64,000 bases of DNA from Pisaster brevispinus. Its lineage: Eukaryota > Echinodermata > Asteroidea > Forcipulatida > Asteriidae. Below, one piece after another: positions 1 through 11,600 of this stretch (positions within the stretch are counted from its first letter, which is position 1; every line of letters starts with the position of its first letter). The notes beneath the pieces were generated by a model. That model saw nothing but the letters and a program-made list of their open reading frames with translations, searched no databases and had not been told where the DNA came from. A program made the position numbers and the translations under genes. The stretch spans positions 28,234,920-28,298,919 of the forward strand of contig JAMKCF010000001.1 of the NCBI GenBank assembly GCA_023634235.1. Reading direction: 5' to 3'.

Positions 1-12
1 AGAGCCGTGACA

Positions 13-167
13 TAATTGGGCCCAGTTGCAATAAGGAGCACACGTGGTGCGCATTTTACATATTTCATGGGAAAGGTCTATCCACCTGAGGTAATCATCA
101 GACTAGACTGGTCCCCTGTCTTTATCCACAAGGATAAAGACAGGTACTGGTCTTAAGGCCCAATTAT
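13..167. repeat. Inverted-repeat element at left edge
   Basis: The outer arms TAATTGGGCC and GGCCCAATTA enclose an inner stem CTGTCTTTATCC / GGATAAAGACAG (116-143). Confidence 0.55.
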
Positions 168-199
168 TTCATTGGATACATCACGTAGCGTTGTTTTGT

Positions 200-318
200 T
201 CTGCGAGTAACCGTGTGAAATGAATGCTATGTCAAAGGTACGTTTGGCAACATCCGGTCTGGCTGGTATCTGGCGTTATTCACGAGCCTCGAAGTGTGAC
301 GTCAGATGTTCGGGCTAT
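200..318 (+). repeat. Dispersed repeat, copy A
   Basis: The stretch containing GTCAAAGGTACGTTTGGCAA, CATCCGGTCTGGCTGGTATC and GAGCCTCGAAGTGTGACGTC is repeated in the opposite orientation at 27983-28094. Confidence 0.65.
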
Positions 319-976
319 CATCAGACGATGAATCTTACTTGCGCCATTTTGGGGGTCAGAATCCCCGTGTGTTGCCTGCCGTACATTGCCTTTTTTGGCA
401 ATGCGCGCGCAATTAGAAGCGCACGATTACCTTTCCGCGCATTATAACTCCCCAAAATGACAGACCATGGACATACACTAGTCGCATGTGACGTCAGTGC
501 AATGGGTCTACATACAGATAGACCTACATTAACTGAAAGTGTATTTAAAAGGGAGTCTATTTTCACTTACATGTACTGCAGAGTGAAGAATCGCTCGAAA
601 TCTCCAGCAGACACGGTCGGAATAGAAGATCTACCGGACAGATCTCTGACAGTACGGTTCGGAAAAAAGTGACAAATACAATTATTATATTTAGTTTTAA
701 CCAAATTGGTCTTGCACGATAAATAAATGTGATACCAATTTGCGCTTGCGGTACCACCATGTGTATACTGTTTACTTTGCTGGGTAGATTTGTTCTTTGA
801 AAACTTGTCTTGTTTTTTTCCTACTGCTGCGGAATAAATAGCAAAAGAACAAATCTACACAGCAGAGTAGATATAATACACATGGTGTTACCGCATACAT
901 TGGGTTGCAACCCCCACTTAGGTTAACGTCAGTTAAATTGTTAGCCCAGTCAACTAGGAGAAACAACTCTACTTAC

Positions 977-1055
977 AGGTAAGACGTTGAGTTTGGGTAC
1001 ACCGCAAGAGGGTCGGAGCATTTCGTTATGCACTCCGTGTAATGTCCATTTCCAT
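977..1055 (-). CDS. Possible further exon of the SRCR gene (weak)
   Basis: A 79-base segment lies between an acceptor-like TTTTTCAAATGTAG and a donor with perfect consensus CCT|GTAAGT. Entered in phase 1, as exon 17 requires, it reads GNGHYTECITKCSDPLAVYP and leaves in phase 2. It is not an SRCR half and I recognise no domain. It could be a linker or another cysteine module, or chance splice-like sequence. Confidence 0.22.
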
Positions 1056-1904
1056 CTACATTTGAAAAAGCAATAGTTGAAATTGAAAATATATTTACTG
1101 TAAAGGGCTGTGGATAAGGCTTTACTAACGCAGACCTCCAATCAGTCAAAGTTGACACCACTGTCGCATAATTGTTAACGAGATAACTAATTGAACAATT
1201 GTTCACGTAGTGTGAGGTCATGCCTATCAGTCACATGATCATTCGGAGGTCAAGAAGAAGACGAATATAACAACATAATGCAAGTCCGTTTCCAACGCGT
1301 ACGCAGTCTGTCAAATTACTTTGAGTTTAGCTGTACGCACAAACGTTACTAACTTATAGCAATCTAAGTTTTGTAAAAAACAAACAAAAAAAACCCAGCA
1401 TTTTACGTTAAACGCGAGTATGAAAATATCTAAACGTCGCGTCTAGATTACAGTAGGGTCATCATTCGGTAATTTGACATTTTTGGTAATTTGACATTTT
1501 CGATGAAAATACCGTGCCATTTATCGTGTTTGTGTTTTGTTTTGTTGTTATTGATGTTTTTTTATAGGTTTTTTTTTAAAGTTTTTAAAATTGTTTTGCT
1601 GTTTTCTCAACAAGTATATAGGCACTGTATTCAACAAAAACTTTCACTTGTCATTTTTACTGTATTTTTCTTGCCAACTTTGTCTAGATCAGCATAACGT
1701 TGACTAAATACCAAACGATGACCGTGCGTTTGAAATAAACTAAATCTTACGAACAAAACTTTTAGCCGCCAAGACACAACGTCATTTTTTGCGCAGTGCG
1801 TTTCCGTAGGTGGTAATAAGACACTGTCACGAAATCAAGATACAATCTGCCGCATTGACATGGCACAATTTATCGGACAAAGCATAGCAAAGCCAGCCAT
1901 GAGA

Positions 1905-2205
1905 GTTTGATATTGGACATTGGATAATCACAAAGGTTTGTAAAATGAATGTCAACTTTGCCATTTCGATATTGGGCATCAAAATTTTACATTCACATTG
2001 GTCTTTACAGTGAATGTCTACGTAGCACATCGATATTTGACATTGGATATTCATATAGATTTGTACAGTGACTGTCTACAGAATGTCCAATATTGATATG
2101 CAATGTGAAGCTTCACGGTACAAACCTTTGGAAAGTCCAATGTCCAATATCGAAAAAGCAAAGTCGACAATTCTGTACAAACCTATGTGAATGTCCTATG
2201 TCCAT
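1905..2205. repeat. Mixed inverted/tandem repeat of ATATTGGACATTGGA
   Basis: GATATTGGACATTGGATAAT with AAAGGTTTGTA at 1908 is repeated directly at about 2032 (ATATTTGACATTGGATATTC) and inverted at 2115-2152 (TACAAACCTTTGG, AAGTCCAATGTCCAATATCG). This lies between exon 17 and the weak exon at 1055. Confidence 0.6.
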
Positions 2206-2257
2206 CATCAACTTAATTGTCATACGAGCCAGCCCGCAGTTAGACAACCGTACCTAC

Positions 2258-2451
2258 CTTCATCGGTACAAACAACACCCGCATCCTTCGAGTGCCAGCA
2301 GTCATGGCTCCCGAGGTGTTGCCCAAGCTGGCAGTCAAGAAGTGACGACTCGCTGCCGTCACACTGCACATCGTCCATGAAGATCGGGCCCGTCCCTGGA
2401 CCGAAGCCGGCGTTTAACACGATGGCCGTAGCCGCTTGGAAACCTAGTTGT
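2258..2451 (-). CDS. SRCR gene exon 17: SRCR domain 9, C-terminal half (last confident exon)
   Basis: The exon encodes [53 protein letters not shown]. The acceptor is CATTTGATTAG (phase 2) and the donor AAG|GTAGGT (phase 1). A donor here shows that the gene continues toward lower coordinates and leaves the window. Confidence 0.87.
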
Positions 2452-5400
2452 CTAATCAAATGGGAAAGATGTATTTTATTATGTATTGCTCTACCTAATA
2501 CATATTCATGACCGAGTGCCGAACTCTTCATGCCGTTCACCATCATGTGCCATGTGCTATTTTTAACCGCGTGCCGGTATTGACGTAGAGTATAATACAG
2601 TTCGCCTGTTATTGTCGACTGGTGACCCTCAAACTATGTTATAATGTACAACATTCGCGTACGTTTCAATAATAAGATGCTCTAATTATAAAGAACAAAC
2701 TGTAAAAGTTTCGTCCTAATTATACTAATTGCTGTGACCTTACATCAACTAAAAAAGGTATGACGTCAATGTCCATTCAACATAATATAGAAAGCACTTA
2801 ACTAAAAACGCTTTTAGCTTTTTAGCGTTTTGTAAATTTTAAACAAAGTTCGATATAATCTCTCTGTCTGCGAAAATTATATACCGACAAATGACATTGG
2901 CGTCCGAAATGTCCCAGCCGTGCTGGCAGACTGTTCCCCACTTGTCGTTCGCTCGAAGTTCCACGCGACCAGAGTAATTCCCGGGAGTAGTTCCGTCTAC
3001 AAGACGAAAAGGAACTTCTCCAGTCGACGTCACTGTTATTTAAAAAAAAGTATGTTTCAGTATCACAATGCCATTATTTATATCTTATTATACACGATAG
3101 TTTTGGTTACAAATGCATGGCTTTACTATTATAACATATTTATGTAAAGAACCCAGGTATGCCTCATAAAGTGAACTTAATTACTGTAGTTCGCAAGCCC
3201 AAGGTGTCAACCTCGTCTCTATGGTCTATCCCAGCTTGAGAATGGGATTTATGAGACGGATTCTGTCTAAATTTACTGGGGTGAGCACATAAGTCAAGGA
3301 GTCGCAAACTTGACAACTTATGTCAACCCGGTCAGACGTTGCTCACCGTTTGTCTGGCAGGCTACCCATCCCATTGGTGCGCTGAGAACTAATGTGAAGG
3401 ACGTGTAGCACTCTTGAAGTTTCTCTTCGTTTCCATCGCATGTGATCAGTGCGCAGGGGACCGTGGTGTCAACATCACGGATCTCGGCTGTCACAGCGGA
3501 CGAGTACCCCGCCTGCCTGCAGGCAACATGGGCGACCTCTTGATCGAACGTGTCTCCGAATCCTGTCAGTACGTAGGACCATTTCCCGTTGCGATACATG
3601 TTCACGAAACCTGAAGATGACTCCTCCCCGTCAACGAGACGTAATACTCTCTCGAATGCCGACAACCCATCCCCTATCAATAAAAACATGTTTCAATAAA
3701 TTGTGCGGTATTTGCTATTTGCTTTAGGTGGGCACCCCCCCGAAAAACAACAACAACAACAACAACAACAGCAACAACAACAACAACAACATTGTTTCAA
3801 TGTTTGAGTCATTAGCATCACCAATGCGTCGTTTGGCTCAATTTCATAAAAATGCTTAAGCACAACAAGTAGCTAAGCACATCAATTATTATCCTTAAAA
3901 GAATAAAGCTTACAACCCAAAACAACATGTCACATGTACCTTTTCTGGCTGGTATCCTGCAAATCTGTGTTAAGTACGAAATTGTCTGCTTATAGCAGCT
4001 CTATGAAATTGGGCTCAGGTCTCACGAAGTGACCTTTTTGGTCCACGGCCAAAATATTCGTGTCAAAAGAAAAGCGCGAATGAGGTATCACTCTTTTGTA
4101 AGCTGCCGTTTCGGATCGGAGTCTGCGCACTAATTTATGACTTGTTTTTGTATGCCTACACACATAAAGCTGACTTCTTCGTTCGTACAGAAGTGTCAAA
4201 TTGTTTTCATTCTTACAATCATTTTAAGCATTTAATTTCTAAACACATAGGTCGCTTCGTGAAAACCAAAAAAAAAAAGAGTTTTGCCCGCAGAGACCTG
4301 TGTAAAAAAGAACGAAGTGATTTATCGCGATTTATTACGACAAGTCGCATAATTAAAACACTACTAATTAATAGCTCCCGATATGTCACTAAGTGAAAAC
4401 GAACAAATTCTTGCACGCAAGTTTGGATTCATGCTATAGTTACAGTACTATGTATAGTTCAAGAGTAAAGTGGCGTGTCGTTATAGGTCACTTCTTGGAA
4501 ACACAAAACAGCAAATCCAGTGATACGTCATTGATACTTTAGTGTAAATATGAAACTATTGCGTATTATGTTCTGAAAATGTTAACAACAATGAGTATAC
4601 TAATTTATGTAAAAACATGTATTTTGTCCTGAAACTTGGAAAAAGACTTAATAGTGTTAAATAAATCAATAATTTACATACAAATCGGGTTGCAAGTGTT
4701 TTATTTTTGGAAACACGTTTTGTCACTTCGTAAAAAAATACGACGAGATCACCTTCTGCGGAGCACACAACCCCAGCGTCTTGACCATGAGGGCAGTCTT
4801 CATCAGTCACCGGTGAAGATGGACATTCAGTCATTGTCAACTCGTCCCCTGTACATGCCAGTCTTGACTTGTGCACGGGACCATCACCTTGTCCGTACCA
4901 TGCACCCTTTGGAGCCCAAACTGCCGACGGGAAACCCATCTGTCTGCAGACGACACCAGCGTCTCTCAGGTCCCAGTCATTGTCACAAACCGTCCCCCAG
5001 ACGTCGTCCACTTTAATCTCGACACGGCCGTTTGAGTCTGCATCGCCGTTCTCCAATCGCACTGCACATAAATGAATACAATTGGAACTAAAAGTCAGTG
5101 TAGAACATTGGAAGAGCTAGGAACGCAAGGTGGCGGCAGACTTAAACCAGGAAAGTTTCCATAAAGAAAGGAGTTAAGAACATGTACACATGCAAACGAG
5201 AAACGGTTGTACCCGGTTCCCCAAAAATTCTCCCTTTGTCATTTCTAGATAGTTATATTTCTTAAAATTATTATCAGTGAACTACTAGAGAATCATTTTG
5301 AAATCCAAAGATCTCGTCTTGTCCCAGCGGTTCCACTATTTACGAATTGTTATTTATGTTTTTGCTTTCGCGCAAGACGACTAAGGTCGCAGCTGCCATC

Positions 5401-8400
5401 GGTAGTTTAGCAGAGCGTTCTTGAGCCGCGCTGTTGCCGGGCCATAAAACCCCGCCAGTCTCTGAGTACTGCACGAGTACCGTACTGTACGGTGTACAGG
5501 TATGCATAAGTGGGCCCGTACAGGTAAAAAATAAAAATAAAACAACAACAACAACCAACAGCAATACAGCTCATTTGATTGCGTACCACTGAGGTTCAGG
5601 GGACAGTAGAACCACCCTGTACGTTAATATACACACACTCTGTTTGTCTTAGATTGAACGGACTTGCCTGTTGAAGTACACACCACGCCAGCGTCTGAAC
5701 GGTGCCTGCACCTGTTAGCTCCAGGATCACTCTGGGGGCACTCAAGTAGATGCTTCTCCTTGCCGGAACACTCGACTTCATTCAGAAGTACAAATCCACT
5801 GCCCTCGCCGAAACTAGAGATATTGATAACAAATAGTGCTAATAAACGTTTGATTGTTATTTCATAGTGTGCTCTCAGTTCAAAAAGATCAGTGACGCAT
5901 AACACATAGTGAAGGAAGGGGGCCAGTGCCCAAACGGCGGTTTGTGGATACGTCTGTCCTACCAACAGCCCGTTACATAAGTCTGCTCCTGTTGGCATCG
6001 GTAAAGTTTTGACCTTTTCTGGAGACAGACGGCTCGAAAAGTAACTGGCATAGCGACTTTGAAGCAAACTAAAAACAAATTGTATTGTAGTGCAATCTAT
6101 GCAAGAGTTGGGAACGACAGGTTGGACAAACTGACTGTTTGTGCTTGTTAGATTTGTCATGTCGCTAGTCTTTGAAAGTTTTAGCCTCGAATAGTATACA
6201 GGTGCAGTCTTCAGATTCATTGGAATGAAACCGATACGTAAAATGTACCGTAAATTGATCCTGAGCTTCAATGAAGTCGCCCAGTAAATTAACAGCCATT
6301 TCAAAAGTATTCTCGAAGTACTGATACGGAACCGTCGAAACAAAACAATATAAATGTGCCGGTAGTGTCACTTCTTTTGTTTATACAGATTATGACGATT
6401 AATGTAAACTATAAATTATATTGATTTTTACCTAGCATCCCTGGTGGCCCTGACAGCGGACGGGTAACCAAGCTGCTTGCACACAACCCGTGCATCATCT
6501 GTATCCCAAGAATTGCTACATACTGTTCCCCACACGCCCTCAATGTTGACCTCAAGTCGTCCAGACGACCCATCAATGGATCCGTTGACGAGTCGGATGG
6601 TATAGGACGTTGCGCTTAAACCTTATACAAATAATCAACGGCCATTCATTTAAAACAAGGTAGGACCCCCCCCTTCCTTCCCTCTCCCCGCGCTAGGTAA
6701 AATCAGAAGACCAAACCCGTAGACCAAATGGGATACTTTGGAACGATAGGTGGCAGCAGACTTACCAGGTAAATCTACGTAGTTCTGAGCTTGCATCAAA
6801 TTACCAAGGAAAAAAGAGAGGATTTCCAGGTAAGTCTGCTGCCACCTAGCGTCCCAAAAGTCCCCCATTCACCTTACGTCATCATCGCAATTATCTTTGT
6901 TGCGCTCTATTATGGGATTGTCCTCTTGAATGTGTGTGTTCCCCATAGAGTTAAATAGCATTGGCTAAAGGAAGTGGGGTAAAAAGAGTGCTCTATCAGA
7001 CAAAATGACTGCCTTTATAGTTCGCTGTGTATGGGGAGGGGGTGGATACAGAATCTCTGGGGGACATAATCGCCTGTCACATCAGCGTTTACACGCAAAA
7101 TATTAATACCCACAAAATGGGGAGTTTTGCAGACAGTAGGTGCGTGTGATGTTGATGCAAGGTTTCAATATGGTTCAAAGGTACCACCACTCATAAATTC
7201 ATCTGCCAGAGATTTTTTTTTTTTTAATCCACATATACATGTGTGTAATATTAGTACTTGTAGAAATGTTCAGTCCAACAGTTATTACAGGTCGAAATAA
7301 ACATTTTCATTTAATTTTGAAACTCACTGCTTGACGAGCAGATGACGCCAGCGTCCTCGTTCTTCCCACACGTGAAAAGATTGTTTCCAATAACTCCAAG
7401 GTTGCAGTCTAGCAAATTATTTTCATCTCCTAAAACAATTACAACACACAGGAAAATCATAACTCTTATTTAAAAACCTACTAATGAATATGTAAACAAA
7501 GTGCATTAAAGAGTTCAAATTCACACCCCACAAAAATTGTCATCATTCGAAATGGTTAAAGACGACACCCACTAGTCATTCTCTTTCTAGTAATATTCTT
7601 TGGTAGTAGTTTGCGTTAAGTAACGCTTAAATAGTTTATACAAAAACGTCATTACCAAGTGATTTAATTTCCGTGTACAATATGAGTTGTAGTGTGTAAT
7701 ATCTTTCATATAGAACAAACAAGTTCTAGCGAGTAGCTGAGTGGACGATTGAACTTTCTTGAGTGAGAATCGATCCTGTTATTAATTTATTTGTATTTTT
7801 CTCCTTTTCTTATTTCTTAAAAGAGTGTAGTTTATGAGGAAGAATAATGGACACCAAGGAGTTTTCTCCAGAGGTGTAGTGAGACCACAAGGTACTACGG
7901 CCTACAGAATTGGTGCAGATGGTAAAGATGCTTAAGGTGAGTGATCACAAATTGAACTTAATTGATTATCTAAATTTACCTTTGCAATCAACCTCATTCA
8001 GCAAAATGCGGCCAGACCCAGACCCAAATGCAGCGCTCCACATCGCCCCCGAGGCTCCTTTAAATCCAAGTTGGCGGCAAGCGACGTGTGCGTCACGGAG
8101 ATCCCACTCTTGATGGCAGATTGTGAACCAGACTGATTTCACCAACAGCTCCAATGTTCCGGAGGAGTTGTTGGGTCCACCCACCAGACGTAGCGGCCAC
8201 GGCGGTGGTGTGTCTGAACAAACCAAAGGGTTACATCAAAACTTGAGGCCTTGTACAACTCTTAAAACCACAATAGACGTACAATCTTATAATTGAACGC
8301 TTTGACAAACAATAATGTTATAGAGTTTGAACAATCATTAAAAAACCTAAAAACAACAATGACATCAACGACAACAACCACAACCACAAACACAAAGCCG

Positions 8401-8472
8401 ACAACAATGAAAAACCGACAACAACAACCACAACCAAAACAACAAAAACAACAGCAACAAAAACAACAACAA

Positions 8473-8516
<44 letters not shown>

Positions 8517-8555
8517 GCAACAACAGCAACAACAGCAACAACAGCAACAGCAACA

Positions 8556-8649
<94 letters not shown>

Positions 8650-11600
8650 CAGCAACAGCGACAATAGCAATAACAATAACAACAGCGACAACGGCGAACA
8701 CAACAACATTAGCAGTTAAAACGACATCGACAACAATGACAACGATAACATCAACAACAACGACAACAATAACAAACACAACAACAACAGCAACACCCAA
8801 AAAATATGGCTGCAGGGAAAATAGCTATGATTTGTAAGTTAGGACTAACTTATGTTTAACTATAACAGCCTGGGGCTACTACGGCGGGATGCGCTTAAAA
8901 GCATAACGTCTTTGCTAAACATTCGACAAACTGTCGTAAGTGTGACGTAGTTTCGCTGTAAGCCACGCCCCCTTCACACAGACTCTGGCTATAACGATAA
9001 CCAGAAATTCATGCATTCAGCGGGGGTTTCTTTGACAAATTATGCACTGGAGAGTTTTGAACTTGCCTCCAAGTAATGATCATATGGAAAAATGAATTGA
9101 ATTGAAATTCAACTGAATTAAATTATTTGCCAAAAAAGTTGTTTTTTCTCAAGAATTGTCAGTTTTTGTCATAAGAAGCGCCTTGAAGCTTAAACCACTG
9201 AGTTTTTTTGTGAAATTACACCCATACGTATGCAGTTTTGAAGCCGGAAGGAGCAAAAACCTTGCGCGTACACAATGTACAACGGATGCGCGTGCGTGGG
9301 ACGTGTTAATTTAACAGTGGGATTTGAAGGTGGTCGGTACCGAAAATTGTATTATTCAGACATCATACAATTAATAATTGGTTGCACTGTTTTTGTACCC
9401 GAAGAACTGCAGATGACGCCAACGTCCTCTAAATTGTCACAGTTAACGTTGTCATCCCTTGTCCCACAACCAAACAGCGATGTCTCCGACCCACTACACG
9501 TTAAGTCGTCGGTAAGAATCACCCCGTGCCGCGTCGCCTGCGTTTCCGGCCGAAACACCGTCCCCCACTGCACTGCGTAGCCGGACTTGAAGCCGAAGTG
9601 ACGGCAGGCTACGGCCGTGTCCCGCTCGTCCCAAAATATCGAGCAGATTCGTCCCCAGACCCCACTTATCATGTGTTCGAGTCGACCGGACGTGTTGGCG
9701 AGTCGACCAGACGAGTTGGTATCTCGAATCGGAACCAAACGAAAGTCATATGAAGTTTCTGTAAAAAAAAAAAAAAAAAAAAAACACCACACACCAAAGT
9801 GTGACAAATGGGCTAGTCTTGGTGCAAGATGTTCGTATACGTTACTTGTAAGTGGCTCAATACTGCAAACACAGCGACAGTCGAGTGATAATGGCCAGGA
9901 ATGTCTTGCACCAAGACTTCAAGTGGGCTTGATTTGGAACATATCCTTTTCAGTTAATTATAAACGAACTATAAAATGCAGTTAACGGAGCATACCGGTT
10001 TCCCTTTTTTACGTAATTAAGTACTGTAGAATCATAGAGCCATTCCAACAGCTTTGTTTCAGGTTCCGCACTGCTTTAAAACCCGTTACCTCGTGCATGT
10101 TTCCCCAATCCTACTGACTGGGCTGTTGTATTTTTGCAGTCTCTTCCCAAGGGTGGCTTTTAGCATTGTGTGGGGTTAACTTGCAAAAATCGTCAAAGTG
10201 TTGCGTAAATTAAGAAAACTGTTCTAGAAGCAAATGAGGTAAAAGGTAGGGCCGGGAATACGATTTACCAGCCGTTGCAAGTGGTACATTTAAATGAAGA
10301 TCAGGTAATTTATCCGAACTGATAATTCATAATATGACCTTACTATTCTCCTTGAAGAAATTTAGACTCATGTCTGGGGGTCTTTTTGAAAGCCTCAAAT
10401 ATCAAAACGCAAAACCTGTGTGTAACTGTGTTTGTATGCACACATTGTATTAATTTGACTACATAGTGGGCAACCATATTTTGTTTAACTGGTTGAAGAA
10501 CGGCAGTTAAAGTATTTAAGTATTGAACACGGATTCTGATTGACTCTATAGTGTATAGATAAAACAGCTGAGGGTTAATAAACAAACACCACAAAAATGC
10601 GGAGTCGTTATTACAATAAAAACAAAAACTTTCGCATTCTTTTTTTTTCAAAATAGTGAGCTTTGAGTTTACTTATTGGGAGTAATCTATCTGTATCTCG
10701 AAACTGATATACAGACCATTCGGTGTGCAGATAACACTTGCATCTCGATAGTGTTCGCAGTTATTGGCGCCTAATGCTCGTTGTGTACAATCTAAGATTG
10801 ACGACTCGTTCCCAAAGCATTCAACGTTGTCCAAGAGAATGAGACCTTTTCCTGGCTGGAAGCTGGCTTCGGCCACTGCTTTTGAGGCTGCAAGTCAGAA
10901 CGAAGACCCAAATTAGAGAGAGAGAGAGAGAGAGTGTCTGTGCGATATCTAGATTGATTGCTATAGTATAAATATATTACCGTAGCGTAACCGTGGCTTG
11001 CGTTTAAAATATTTAGGCCTATACTGGGAATTGAACCAGGACCGTGACAGTGGTGAGACGCGAGCATTTTAAGCGCAGGTCAATCATGCCCTCATTTCCC
11101 AAAATCCGGAACAGTTTTGACCAGAGAGTTTTAAGAGTGTGAATGTGTTCAACAAAAAACTAAACTTGGACGAACTAACCCTAACTTCAATCCCCGTAGT
11201 TTCCCTTGAAGTTAATACAACCGAGATTGTATACCTAATCAATCGTGTATACTGTACCTTTCCAACCGAAGTGTCTGCAAACGACCATGGCGTCTGCTAA
11301 ATCCCAGTTGGTGTCGCACACTGTCCCCCACAGACCTCCTATGTTGATCTCGACACGCCCCGATTGATCTGTTTGCCCATTAGCGAGTCGGATATCTAGC
11401 GGAATAGCATCATCAGTATCTGATGAAATAAATAGCGGAGTTTCATTCCATTTTGGGTGAAGTGTTACTGGCCCAACAGAAGTATGAAGATACCGGTTTT
11501 ATGGTGGATTCTGTCCCCGGTGCGTGTGTGTCCCCCACACGGTGTAAATTGACATAAGCTGATGTAAATTCGTTCGAAAGAGGGCAGATACTATAGCAGT

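Noticed and set aside
577..646. Possible minus-strand exon ending at a GTAAGT donor
   Set aside because: The phases would fit (1 to 1) but the encoded ICPVDLLFRPCLLEISS has no domain and the acceptor is ordinary; too weak to list.
8293..8667. 124-codon plus-strand frame with a long glutamine run
   Set aside because: It is the CAA/CAG microsatellite read in one frame, inside an intron of the minus-strand SRCR gene, with no splice sites or domain.
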